The position numbers and the translations under genes were made by a program. Under the pieces are notes generated by a model that was given only the letters and a program-made list of their open reading frames with translations, was not told where the DNA came from and ran no database searches. A stretch of DNA of 64,000 bases from Trifolium pratense. Its lineage: Eukaryota; Streptophyta; Magnoliopsida; Fabales; Fabaceae. The DNA is taken from the NCBI RefSeq assembly GCF_020283565.1, contig NC_060064.1:15706337-15770336 (forward strand), read 5' to 3'. Numbering within the stretch: the first letter of the stretch is position 1; every line of letters begins with the position of its first letter. Below are positions 49,001 to 62,001 of this stretch, in pieces.

Positions 49001-49818
49001 AAGATTACCTAGACAAAGGGAATCAATGTTCCTTTCCCTGGTCTGAATGAAAATGACGTTCTTTCCCATTCTTGATAGACCCAAATTTCATGATGGTATG
49101 AAAAAAGAGGCTTAAACCTGCTTTTGCAGTTGCAGGTAACAACAACTCCTATTCTTGGTCCGGTTGAAAGTGACTTTCGTCGTGACTGAACTTTCCTTTT
49201 TCTTTTGGTCTGACTCAGCCCTCGGGCCATTGCTGCTTTATTCTTTTGGTTTGACCGAGACCATTGCAAAAGTAAGTTTGCTTGAGATATTGTAAGCATG
49301 AGCTATATAAGTTATGTAGACCTTCAAATAGCCAAGAAAAACAACGGATCGAGAAGCCGGGAAAAGGAGGCAACTTGGCAAGAACAGGCCCCGACAACAA
49401 TCAGATACGTGCTTCACTAACTTAACTATACCAAGGCATTGATACTTTCATACCTAACTGCATGTTGTTGGACAAACTTTTCTGAAAAGGAAGGGGCTTA
49501 TTTATGCTGAAAGTCCGGCAAATACTCAGTTGTGATCACAGTTTCTCAGAGTGTAATAGATACTGTAGAAGTTATGTATTAGTATGGTTTAATTTGGATT
49601 GAGAACCTTAATAGGAAGCAATATAATGCTTGTGGAAATTAATTCAAACTTGATGTTTATTTACACTCAAAATGTTGAGTTTTTACATAAGAACAAGGTG
49701 TTCAGATCTTCTCCATTTTGTTATCCTCCATTTTATCCATTTCACTGCTTAGAAATGTGACTAGTAGCAAAAAACGAATTCAATGGTGCTGATTTAAAAC
49801 TAAATAAATATTTATTCA

Positions 49819-49865
<47 letters not shown>

Positions 49866-50802
49866 TCACACAGCGTCTTCTTTCTCTACCACTATTCCTC
49901 CACCATACAACACTTCCTCCTCTCATCGCCGGTCACTGCCTGCCACCGTCACCCTTCTCTCTATTCCAACTTCTCGCCGTCATTTTTGCCATTTTAATTG
50001 GCGCGGTCAGGAACCAACCCATTTTTATAGCAAACCGACTTTAATTGGGATTATAGCATAAACAACACTGGTAAAAAAAGAATTTGGTAGGCTCACTAGT
50101 TGACAACAAAACAAAAACACAAGAAATTGATTCATCTGCATTGATTTTAATGATCTCACCAACCCTTATAAACATCTTTCATGTACATCAGTAACAAGAA
50201 CAAATGTTAATGGCAAAATTCAAACACATCTTAAAAACTTGTAGAAGCTTAATTGCAGAACTTTAGGAATTACATTACAACTAGCTCTAATCATAGCCTC
50301 CAATTGAATCCTAAAATTGACACCACCAAACAATCTTTAGTTTCAATCAGACAATCCTCAAACTGAAAAGGAGTGAGAGATATCGACGGAGTTAGAGAAA
50401 CAGAGAAGTGATTGAGTCAGAAATGGCAAAGAGGAGAGACATCGACGGAGTTAGAGAAATAGAGAAGCAATAGCTGACAAACTGTTTTCTTTTCATTGAG
50501 AAGAGGAATCATTTTTTTTTTTATATAATTAAAAGCAGATTTAAAATCTCAGCCACTTAAATTTCTGTTGCCACGTGTCGTTTACAGAACAGGACAGAAT
50601 GATAGTTTAAAAATGAATCGAAATATTGAATGGTAGTTTAAAAATGTTTTTATCCTGACATACACATGAGTTGAAAAGTTGAATGAATTTCATTATTCAC
50701 AAAGAGTGCTATTATATGTCTGAACCAGATTTGCAATCTTGCACATGCAAATCTATAACTTATTTGGTTTTGTTTTGTTTTATAAGGGGAGGTTAACTTC
50801 AA
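49001..50802. other. 3' flank and intergenic region between the TPR/J gene and NAD+ synthetase
   Basis: The first several hundred bases probably include the 3' untranslated region of the TPR/J gene. An (AAT)n microsatellite is at 49821-49863. The block at about 50385-50470 contains the phrase ATCGACGGAGTTAGAGAAA twice. The two genes converge here. No further gene is seen. Confidence 0.5.
49821..49863. repeat. (AAT)n microsatellite
   Basis: About fourteen AAT units in the convergent intergenic region between the TPR/J gene and NAD+ synthetase. Confidence 0.9.
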
Positions 50803-53800
50803 TCAGATTCCAACATTTGGATTGCCTGAACCAGCTGCAGCTACTCCCATCCCACCAACACCATCTGATGCAGCTGCCGCTATCTCATGGTTTCCTGATT
50901 CTTGAACATCTTTGACATCCAGCTCATGTACTAGTTCATCGATTTTCCGAAATTGATATGGCCATCTTGCATTATAAAGAAACTGCCGAAGATCAAACCT
51001 ATTATCCTCTGGTGAATAACTCTGCAAGTTGAGTGAAAGATTGTATAATTTCATCAGCCAATAAAAATATAAGTAGCAGTAAAAATCGTAAGGGTTATCG
51101 AGGTAATCTAGCAGAATTCGACCCTGAATTCACATCATAATAACTGCACACCTCAGCATGATAGGAAGGTGTCAAGGTGGTCATTTTGTGTCGATTGATA
51201 GAATAATACTTGAAGAAATGTTTTACTTTTTCAGCCGCTTGTGATGGAGTCAATCTTGCACCCCATCTGTAACATAGATTCTGAGACAGCAAATTTAAAA
51301 ACAAAAAAGGATGAGTTATGACTGAACTACAAAATGGACAGTCTTACATTACAAGCTTCTATTGAGACTTCAAACCAAAACCGGAGCGGTCGGTCTGACC
51401 GGGAAATGGAACAATTACCGGTCTGGTCAACATATTGGATCAGATGTGTATCTAACCGGAATCTGACATCATCAACTCAGTAAAACCTGCTGAAAACCGG
51501 TGCTGACCAGCTCACCAAAGTTAGAACTTGGGCTTACATCCGATCCAATATGTCACCACGTGTTTTCACTGTCCCTTCAACCATTATAAGATGAAAAATA
51601 CAAAAATGAAAAACAAGGGAAAGGTTAATGACGTCAATAAGACATGACGGAGAAACATGAGATGTACCTGGAACATGGAAACTGGACCACAGCGGAAAAT
51701 TTTCCGTAGTCTTCCATAAACTGATAGTTCCTCATAAGTCATTCCCATATCAACTTCATCAAGCTGTTCAAGAAAGAATGAGGATTCGATTAAGTTTTCA
51801 AAAATTGATTATAGACAATTACTAATGTATACGAAAAAACAGAGTGCAAAAAACAAGGGAGCAGAAAAGTCAAATACCCAACAAACAACAAGTAACAGAT
51901 CATTGTTAAAGGGATAACGAATGAATATACTAGTTCCAACCTTTCACGCAACCATCACCCACATAACTGATTGCCAGAAAGTGTCAGGATAAATATAAGT
52001 TTTGTGGCGAGAGAAAATGGCAAAACTTCGGAAACAAGCTGTATGATCTCCTTTATATTTTGATTTCCTTTATATTTCTAAGAGGAATTTCATGAACATT
52101 TTAAACAAAACTCCCTACATTTTCTTCTGTTTGGAATGTTTGTAAAGCGTAAAAGGGAAGGAAGATAGAAATTCAAGGATAATCGTGTTCTCAGCCAGCA
52201 AAATAGCCATCTCCTCCCTTGGACCTAACCTCTCCTTTTCCCTAAGAATTATGCCTTTCACTCACAAACTGTTTAGGCGTGTTTCTTAAGCTTGGACATG
52301 GTCACATTTCCAGAAAATTAGTTCCTCTTTGACTTTCATCTTCTCTTGTTTTGCGGTGGCTGTGGGTCTTTACTTATAACTGGACTAAGAGTTGGTCACT
52401 GGAAAATTTTCTTATGTTTCCACTACATTATGACATTGAAGTGATGTACAACAAATTTCGTAAGCACAAACCTATTATCTAGCTACCCATTTCTGTAGAC
52501 AAAGTTAAGAAATTTTAACAAAGTTATTATTATGAGCTGAGATGTAAGCTCTTGCTCCTGTTAAATTGTCTCTTGTTTTCCATCTAGCATAGTAGCAATG
52601 GTAAAAAATCACTTGCCAAATACAGTATGCCACACATGAAAGGATTGTTCAAGATATTTCAAGACCAGCAAGACCAAAAGTGTAACCGAACAAAACACTA
52701 CCTGACTGTAGTTAGAACGAATAGGCTCCAGTTCAGCTGTGGGTGGAGCTGCTTCAATATCTGCCAACGATGAGTAACCAAGATGGATGGCTGCCCATCG
52801 CAGGAATGACCTAAGGTCCTGCTTACTTATACTACCAATAGGGTTTATATCTGCTGAGCTGCAATCATACTGTGAGAAGATGAGTTTCGATAACAAGAGT
52901 GTAATGGATCACAAACATGAGCAACAATGAGAAACTAAGTGCCCATTTTAAGACAGAACTTTGTTTCTATTTTAAGTTTTACTAATAATTACAAAAATAT
53001 CATCTTATTTTTGTGGTTTCTTGTTTCCAAAAATTTAACCAAAAAACAAAGTGACATGTTTTTAACTTATCAGTGAAATATGAAATAGAATAAAAAATAA
53101 TCTTAAACCATATAGCTCCTATAAAACGCTATATAAAGATACCTTGGTCAAGTAGCCACGTAACCCTTCATCCACATTGGAGCTACCCAAGACAAGATAA
53201 AACCCGGGTTTGTTGTGAACCCAAGGCAAGAGTGACGCTAACATGAAAGCTAGCACCATTCTGATTCGAGCTTGAATGTTTTGCAAGCTTAAATTCTCAA
53301 CATTAGATCCACCGTCTACCTGTATAAACAAAATCATACAAGAAATATAATTTGAGGCTACAATGTGATAGAAATATAAAAAATATAACATGTACCTAAT
53401 CTTTGTTCTGGAAAAAAGTGAGATTTCCCATAAGGATGTTACGCAGTTGTATTACTAGAATGACGTCCTAATATGGAGATCTATGTTGACTTGTTTTAGA
53501 ATCAAAATACTACTCTTCGTTAATATCAACATGCTTCTGTGGAAAAACCAAGTGTGACAAGTGACCACATCAGAGATGACATGGTTCTATTATTGTTTTA
53601 ATGATTAAAATAACGAACAAGTCCATGCTTCATTTACCTTGTAGCGCGGTCGCTTTCCTGTAAGTGTTTGGAACAATGACAAAAGAGCAGATACAACTCC
53701 ATCAATGCTAACATCAAGGTGCCATGAACCAATTTCATCTGCCAGTACCTTGGCTCGTGACTTTGTCATTTCCGAACTGCAAGGTGAGTCATTTCGGTTA

Positions 53801-56800
53801 ATTTCAAATAATATATTGGAATGTGTTATTCTGCTTGAACTTAAACCGATTGACATGATAAAAGGTTTTCTTCAGATATTACACAATATACATTATACAG
53901 AAACCACATTGGACTGAAAAAAATATTAGCAGTTTATCAGGTATCAAGGTTCCCAGAAACCACAAACATTTGGACATAGTTGATTTAGAGGGAAAAAAAT
54001 CAGCACATATACTGGTCATATATCTGCAATATCATTGATGTGTTTCAGCAGCAAAAACAACTAGCGTTATTCAATACCACTCACATAAAAATTTAATTAC
54101 GGGCATTCTGAAACAAAATGCAGCAAATGTTGAAGTATTGGTGGAATATAGTAAATAGAAAAACATAGAGAGACACAGCCATGGATCATAAAACACTAGA
54201 GCGTGAAAACTATCACTTACCTGTTTTCAGATCCCATAAACACCGTATAAAATATTCGTTTAGCAAATTCTCTGCTGTCTGTAGGGTACTGTCCATCTTT
54301 ATAGTTTCCTATTCGTATTGCATCAGCTTTAACCTGTTCATCCCCATTTGCAATTTCTGCAGGCAAATACAAATAAGAGAGGTCAATAGTCTGTCTTATT
54401 TTTCCTATCAACCAAGATTATACAACTGAGTTTTTCTGCAAGAAGTAAAGCACACATAATTAATGAAAAGACACTAAACTCAATATTCAATCAATTTTGT
54501 ATGGAAATATGAACATCCATGTCCATTTCTCAGTTATTTCAACTGTAAAGCTGTCAGACAATTATATGTATGACCTCTTAAATACTACTCTTTTTGAGAT
54601 CTTTACACAACTGATACTTAACAGAAGCTGGATTAGTAGTCACTTGAATAATTTGTTTACTTCTAAATAAGCAGTTCTATGATAGTATGCACAATAATGT
54701 AGCTTTAAAATACTGTCACAAGATGATCAGAAATAGAAACTTAGAAGGCACAACAGTTGCCGTTACTTTCAAACGTACCTTTCACAACCAGCTGGCACAT
54801 ACACCCAACAATCGCAGCAACAGAGGAACTGTCTGCTCCGCCAGAAAGAGGGAGCAGAAAACCAGATGCTCCACTTCTTCGTAAGTAGTCCCATAACCAG
54901 CAACCAGGTCCAAATGCTATTTCCTCCTCAGGAGAGTGATATTTTATCTGTAATATATCATCATGTTCAACTTAGCAACTTGAATGCCTGATTAACTTCA
55001 GCAATAAAATTATGATATCACTATAGAAGAATTCAAAATTTGACATGGAAAAAAAAAACTTGGAGCAAGTTAATCCTTAAAGGAAAGTGATATTCAAGAC
55101 ATCATCATATGTGCATCTTCAAAGCTGAGTATATTTATTTAGCTATCTTAAAATTGCAACTCAAAATGACAATAAACTAACCTTAAGAGGAAAGGAAAGG
55201 CGTATTTTAAGGTCAAAAGGAAGACAAAGACTGGACGGTACATCTACTGAAGGAACATTGGCTTTGCAACTTGCTTGCTCTTGGAAGCTGCTTAAAGATC
55301 CTCTAAGGCTTGCAACCTACCAGTAGATAAACGAATAAAGGTATCAATTGGATGTCAATAGTTTATGGTCAAAATGACTTTACATTGCAAGCATTTAAAT
55401 ATGAAAACTAATGCATACCACATCTAGATCTATCGAAGCAACCACAAGCTCAATGTCATTTAAAGAAAATTGGGAACCTTGAGCAACGACATCACCATTT
55501 ACCACAACACTGGCACATCCATCTGTTACAAGATACAATTTTAGACAAATGAAAAAAGCCTACATAGTTGACATTTGAGCAAGCCTAAATGGAAATTGAA
55601 CTATCCGTATACTAACTTCCTGAATGTTGAATTCATTCGATCCTCCAGAACGCACAATGATCATAAATGATGAAAAAATACGAATGCCATTCAATTAAGG
55701 GAAATATTTCCCTACCATAGTAAAGACGACCACCATCACAGCCTTGGTGATTGCTGTACATATAGACCCCTCCACGAGTATGAGTGGCACCTATAAAAGC
55801 ACGGAGACGAACATCAAGCTTTCTAAGTTGGTGATGACTTCCACTTGCATTCATAAACACTTCAACCCCATTTAATGCAAGCTCAGCATGAGGGGGTGAT
55901 GGAGTAAAAAGCTCTTCACAAACTTCAGCTGCAATAGCTCTAAGAATGGGAAAGTATTTTTATATTCACCTCTTAATAAACATATGAGAATAAGTTGGAA
56001 GACCCAAAAAACATAAATTAAACACATACATAAATAATAGTTGGAAAACACTACTTCTCAGTGTATGAAAAAATATGCAGGTATATCAATCACAAGATTA
56101 CAGTATGGACACGACGCTGTGCATATGTCAACTTTAGAGTGCATGAGCATAAAAACTATCTAGTGACCAAGAAATAGTTCAAGTTGGCCGAGTAAACAAT
56201 ATAACCTTCGAACAATAATAATAGAAAATAAGAACCAGGGAAAGTGAAGATGCAACATTGGCATTTGACAGAAAACATAATGCTACAGGACAACATTTAT
56301 GTTTTGTTATCTCTGTTTTCACCTGCAAACATAATGCTACCTGAAAACATAATGTACCTTTTTTTTACCTTAAGTTTGTATGTTCTATTTTCATTTTTCA
56401 ACATGCACAAAACATGTAACTGTTGTATCCTATTTTAACCTATACTTCAAACTAACTAAACATTCTATGTGGCATGACATTGATACTTGTGATTACATGT
56501 AATCACTTCTATTTCTCAAATCATTATTGGTGTCGCGTGTCCATATGGTGTAAGTGCTTACACTATATATATCATGTAAAACATACATAAAGTGTGAATT
56601 TGCAACTTACGTGTCTCGAAACTTAACAAAACCATAACCAAAGGGAACTGAATTTTGGCCCAATGCCTGAGAAATATGAGCAGGAAGCTGAAAATCCACA
56701 AGTTGATCCCTTTGTTTCCAAGCAGTAAACCATCGAAGTTCTCTATAATTACCATCATTTGCAAGGCACATTTTGGGTCGTATCATAATAATCTTTCGAT

Positions 56801-57309
56801 TAAAACATAAAACTTGACAATTGTATCTCTCAGAACCTTTAATAATAGGCATTCCAATACTACACACTATGTTATCAGTCCAATCACCAACCAATATATC
56901 TTTCAAACATTCCCATCTGCAACAAAACCAATTCACTCAACAATAAACAAAACTTTATTTCTATTTTTTTATAATTATAAGAGAATTTCCAACACCTTAA
57001 TGCCCCCAACTTAGGTCACAAGCAAGCGTCACCAAGCTCGGCACAATAAACAAAACTTAGACATGTGAAATAATAAAAGAAAAATAAAATATAGAATTAT
57101 TATTATTATTATTACGAGTGGTTAATGGTGTCGAGTTCTAAGAAGTGATCTTCACAGCCATAACCAGGAATCTCGAGCTCCGGTCCAAGTCTGATGACGG
57201 CGCCGGCTTGTTTGGCTTTGGAGATGGAGTGTTTGATTTGTTTAAGGTTGGAATCGAATTCCATAGCCCATTGGTTGAGATTGCAAGTAGCTACTGTCAA
57301 AAGCCTCAT
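50803..57309 (-). CDS. Glutamine-dependent NAD+ synthetase, complete
   Basis: It makes NAD+ from nicotinic acid adenine dinucleotide, ATP and glutamine (last step of NAD synthesis), normally in the cytosol. Thirteen exons on the minus strand, 5' to 3': 57116-57309, 56611-56916, 55716-55939, 55419-55522, 55182-55316, 54779-54947, 54221-54356, 53638-53776, 53143-53319, 52702-52869, 51668-51763, 51152-51280 and 50803-51021. All junctions are GT-AG and in phase, giving 731 residues, normal for plants. The N-terminal nitrilase-type glutaminase has a likely triad of Glu44 (GPELE), Lys113 (IRPKMC) and Cys174 (AAEVCEELF). The synthetase domain has the PP-loop SGGADSS at about 356-362 and later [15 protein letters not shown] and [18 protein letters not shown]. 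Exons 1-8 lie in the left arm of a palindrome and are duplicated at 58077-61748; exons 9-13 exist only here. Confidence 0.95.
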
Positions 57310-58076
57310 CGTGTAAAACTGAACCGAACTGCTCTAAAATGAACTGAACCGTTTCTGTGTTTCGAATGCAGTTCGGTAACCAAAATGAAAATCAAACGGT
57401 GATAAACCGAACCCGAACTGCAAAAACCAGTAACCAAACTGCATAACAAGATAGAGAAGTGATTATTCGTCGAGTTTTGGAGACATAAAATCAACTTGAC
57501 TGTAGAAAGACAAGCGCTTCTTCTCCTGCGTTTTCTTCTACTGCCGCTTATTCGCCAAGATAGAGAAATTGAGAGAGAGAGAGAGAGAGAAGTGTGTTTA
57601 TTTTTGGCTTAATTGCCATGTTTTTATCTTTAGCTTTCAATTTGATTCCTTATTCCCTTATTTTTTCCTACATTTACTAAGTTAAAATTGACGGAAGAAA
57701 CTAACTTAGTAAATGTAGGAAAAAATAAGGGAATAAGGAATCAAATTGAAAGCTAAAGATAAAAACATGGCAATTAAGCCAAAAATAAACACACTTCTCT
57801 CTCTCTCTCTCTCTCAATTTCTCTATCTTGGCGAATAAGCGGCAGTAGAAGAAAACGCAGGAGAAGAAGCGCTTGTCTTTCTACAGTCAAGTTGATTTTA
57901 TGTCTCCAAAACTCGACGAATAATCACTTCTCTATCTTGTTATGCAGTTTGGTTACTGGTTTTTGCAGTTCGGGTTCGGTTTATCACCGTTTGATTTTCA
58001 TTTTGGTTACCGAACTGCATTCGAAACACAGAAACGGTTCAGTTCATTTTAGAGCAGTTCGGTTCAGTTTTACACG
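57310..58076. promoter_or_regulatory. Symmetrical head-to-head promoter region
   Basis: The 767 bp between the two NAD+ synthetase start codons are a palindrome around the spacer, so both directions have the same first 375 bp upstream of ATG. Each half carries a (GA)n/(CT)n run of about ten units, a common plant leader or promoter element (57571-57591 and 57795-57815). It also holds a pyrimidine- or purine-rich stretch and a TTACTAAGTTA/TAACTTAGTAA pair next to the spacer. The normal distal promoter, if it lay beyond 375 bp, is absent from both copies. Confidence 0.6.
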
Positions 58077-61000
58077 ATGAGGCTTTTGACAGTAGCTACT
58101 TGCAATCTCAACCAATGGGCTATGGAATTCGATTCCAACCTTAAACAAATCAAACACTCCATCTCCAAAGCCAAACAAGCCGGCGCCGTCATCAGACTTG
58201 GACCGGAGCTCGAGATTCCTGGTTATGGCTGTGAAGATCACTTCTTAGAACTCGACACCATTAACCACTCGTAATAATAATAATAATAATTCTATATTTT
58301 ATTTTTCTTTTATTATTTCACATGTCTAAGTTTTGTTTATTGTGCCGAGCTTGGTGACGCTTGCTTGTGACCTAAGTTGGGGGCATTAAGGTGTTGGAAA
58401 TTCTCTTATAATTATAAAAAAATAGAAATAAAGTTTTGTTTATTGTTGAGTGAATTGGTTTTGTTGCAGATGGGAATGTTTGAAAGATATATTGGTTGGT
58501 GATTGGACTGATAACATAGTGTGTAGTATTGGAATGCCTATTATTAAAGGTTCTGAGAGATACAATTGTCAAGTTTTATGTTTTAATCGAAAGATTATTA
58601 TGATACGACCCAAAATGTGCCTTGCAAATGATGGTAATTATAGAGAACTTCGATGGTTTACTGCTTGGAAACAAAGGGATCAACTTGTGGATTTTCAGCT
58701 TCCTGCTCATATTTCTCAGGCATTGGGCCAAAATTCAGTTCCCTTTGGTTATGGTTTTGTTAAGTTTCGAGACACGTAAGTTGCAAATTCACACTTTATG
58801 TATGTTTTACATGATATATATAGTGTAAGCACTTACACCATATGGACACGCGACACCAATAATGATTTGAGAAATAGAAGTGATTACATGTAATCACAAG
58901 TATCAATGTCATGCCACATAGAATGTTTAGTTAGTTTGAAGTATAGGTTAAAATAGGATACAACAGTTACATGTTTTGTGCATGTTGAAAAATGAAAATA
59001 GAACATACAAACTTAAGGTAAAAAAAAGGTACATTATGTTTTCAGGTAGCATTATGTTTGCAGGTGAAAACAGAGATAACAAAACATAAATGTTGTCCTG
59101 TAGCATTATGTTTTCTGTCAAATGCCAATGTTGCATCTTCACTTTCCCTGGTTCTTATTTTCTATTATTATTGTTCGAAGGTTATATTGTTTACTCGGCC
59201 AACTTGAACTATTTCTTGGTCACTAGATAGTTTTTATGCTCATGCACTCTAAAGTTGACATATGCACAGCGTCGTGTCCATACTGTAATCTTGTGATTGA
59301 TATACCTGCATATTTTTTCATACACTGAGAAGTAGTGTTTTCCAACTATTATTTATGTATGTGTTTAATTTATGTTTTTTGGGTCTTCCAACTTATTCTC
59401 ATATGTTTATTAAGAGGTGAATATAAAAATACTTTCCCATTCTTAGAGCTATTGCAGCTGAAGTTTGTGAAGAGCTTTTTACTCCATCACCCCCTCATGC
59501 TGAGCTTGCATTAAATGGGGTTGAAGTGTTTATGAATGCAAGTGGAAGTCATCACCAACTTAGAAAGCTTGATGTTCGTCTCCGTGCTTTTATAGGTGCC
59601 ACTCATACTCGTGGAGGGGTCTATATGTACAGCAATCACCAAGGCTGTGATGGTGGTCGTCTTTACTATGGTAGGGAAATATTTCCCTTAATTGAATGGC
59701 ATTCGTATTTTTTCATCATTTATGATCATTGTGCGTTCTGGAGGATCGAATGAATTCAACATTCAGGAAGTTAGTATACGGATAGTTCAATTTCCATTTA
59801 GGCTTGCTCAAATGTCAACTATGTAGGCTTTTTTCATTTGTCTAAAATTGTATCTTGTAACAGATGGATGTGCCAGTGTTGTGGTAAATGGTGATGTCGT
59901 TGCTCAAGGTTCCCAATTTTCTTTAAATGACATTGAGCTTGTGGTTGCTTCGATAGATCTAGATGTGGTATGCATTAGTTTTCATATTTAAATGCTTGCA
60001 ATGTAAAGTCATTTTGACCATAAACTATTGACATCCAATTGATACCTTTATTCGTTTATCTACTGGTAGGTTGCAAGCCTTAGAGGATCTTTAAGCAGCT
60101 TCCAAGAGCAAGCAAGTTGCAAAGCCAATGTTCCTTCAGTAGATGTACCGTCCAGTCTTTGTCTTCCTTTTGACCTTAAAATACGCCTTTCCTTTCCTCT
60201 TAAGGTTAGTTTATTGTCATTTTGAGTTGCAATTTTAAGATAGCTAAATAAATATACTCAGCTTTGAAGATGCACATATGATGATGTCTTGAATATCACT
60301 TTCCTTTAAGGATTAACTTGCTCCAAGTTTTTTTTTTCCATGTCAAATTTTGAATTCTTCTATAGTGATATCATAATTTTATTGCTGAAGTTAATCAGGC
60401 ATTCAAGTTGCTAAGTTGAACATGATGATATATTACAGATAAAATATCACTCTCCTGAGGAGGAAATAGCATTTGGACCTGGTTGCTGGTTATGGGACTA
60501 CTTACGAAGAAGTGGAGCATCTGGTTTTCTGCTCCCTCTTTCTGGCGGAGCAGACAGTTCCTCTGTTGCTGCGATTGTTGGGTGTATGTGCCAGCTGGTT
60601 GTGAAAGGTACGTTTGAAAGTAACGGCAACTGTTGTGCCTTCTAAGTTTCTATTTCTGATCATCTTGTGACAGTATTTTAAAGCTACATTATTGTGCATA
60701 CTATCATAGAACTGCTTATTTAGAAGTAAACAAATTATTCAAGTGACTACTAATCCAGCTTCTGTTAAGTATCAGTTGTGTAAAGATCTCAAAAAGAGTA
60801 GTATTTAAGAGGTCATACATATAATTGTCTGACAGCTTTACAGTTGAAATAACTGAGAAATGGACATGGATGTTCATATTTCCATACAAAATTGATTGAA
60901 TATTGAGTTTAGTGTCTTTTCATTAATTATGTGTGCTTTACTTCTTGCAGAAAAACTCAGTTGTATAATCTTGGTTGATAGGAAAAATAAGACAGACTAT

Positions 61001-61748
61001 TGACCTCTCTTATTTGTATTTGCCTGCAGAAATTGCAAATGGGGATGAACAGGTTAAAGCTGATGCAATACGAATAGGAAACTATAAAGATGGACAGTAC
61101 CCTACAGACAGCAGAGAATTTGCTAAACGAATATTTTATACGGTGTTTATGGGATCTGAAAACAGGTAAGTGATAGTTTTCACGCTCTAGTGTTTTATGA
61201 TCCATGGCTGTGTCTCTCTATGTTTTTCTATTTACTATATTCCACCAATACTTCAACATTTGCTGCATTTTGTTTCAGAATGCCCGTAATTAAATTTTTA
61301 TGTGAGTGGTATTGAATAACGCTAGTTGTTTTTGCTGCTGAAACACATCAATGATATTGCAGATATATGACCAGTATATGTGCTGATTTTTTTCCCTCTA
61401 AATCAACTATGTCCAAATGTTTGTGGTTTCTGGGAACCTTGATACCTGATAAACTGCTAATATTTTTTTCAGTCCAATGTGGTTTCTGTATAATGTATAT
61501 TGTGTAATATCTGAAGAAAACCTTTTATCATGTCAATCGGTTTAAGTTCAAGCAGAATAACACATTCCAATATATTATTTGAAATTAACCGAAATGACTC
61601 ACCTTGCAGTTCGGAAATGACAAAGTCACGAGCCAAGGTACTGGCAGATGAAATTGGTTCATGGCACCTTGATGTTAGCATTGATGGAGTTGTATCTGCT
61701 CTTTTGTCATTGTTCCAAACACTTACAGGAAAGCGACCGCGCTACAAG
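58077..61748 (+). pseudogene. Truncated second copy of NAD+ synthetase (exons 1-8 only)
   Basis: Exons 58077-58270, 58470-58775, 59447-59670, 59864-59967, 60070-60204, 60439-60607, 61030-61165 and 61610-61748 encode 469 residues identical to the first 469 of the minus-strand gene. They cover the whole glutaminase domain and the start of the synthetase domain, including SGGADSS. The arm then ends in intron 8 (62001), so exons 9-13, with the rest of the synthetase active site, are missing. Reading through the exon 8 donor would add about ten residues ([10 protein letters not shown]) before a stop. A full NAD+ synthetase cannot be made. A glutaminase-only or chimeric product is conceivable. There are no disabling mutations within the eight exons, which indicates very recent origin or an artefact. 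Confidence 0.9.
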
Positions 61749-62001
61749 GTAAATGAAGCATGGACTTGTTCGTTATTTTAATCATTAAAACAATAATAGA
61801 ACCATGTCATCTCTGATGTGGTCACTTGTCACACTTGGTTTTTCCACAGAAGCATGTTGATATTAACGAAGAGTAGTATTTTGATTCTAAAACAAGTCAA
61901 CATAGATCTCCATATTAGGACGTCATTCTAGTAATACAACTGCGTAACATCCTTATGGGAAATCTCACTTTTTTCCAGAACAAAGATTAGGTACATGTTA
62001 T

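Larger units (their letters stand above)
53385..62001. repeat. Near-perfect 8.6-kb palindrome: 4,300-bp arms, 17-bp spacer
   Basis: Left arm 53385-57684 is the reverse complement of right arm 57702-62001, with spacer 57685-57701 (AAATTGACGGAAGAAAC). Every pair of matching positions sums to 115386 over the whole length, so there is no net insertion or deletion, even at the (GA)n tract and the (AAT)n in intron 1. I found no substitution in the segments compared. Pairing stops at 53384/62002. The arms contain 375 bp upstream of the start codon and exons 1-8 of NAD+ synthetase, ending in intron 8. Confidence 0.97.

Noticed and set aside
50385..50470. Short direct repeat as a possible transposon end
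   Set aside because: Only about 20-25 bases repeat, with no terminal structure or target duplication.
58948..59142. Small ORFs repeated in both palindrome arms (for example [13 protein letters not shown])
   Set aside because: They lie in intron 2 of both NAD+ synthetase copies and appear twice only because the arms are identical.
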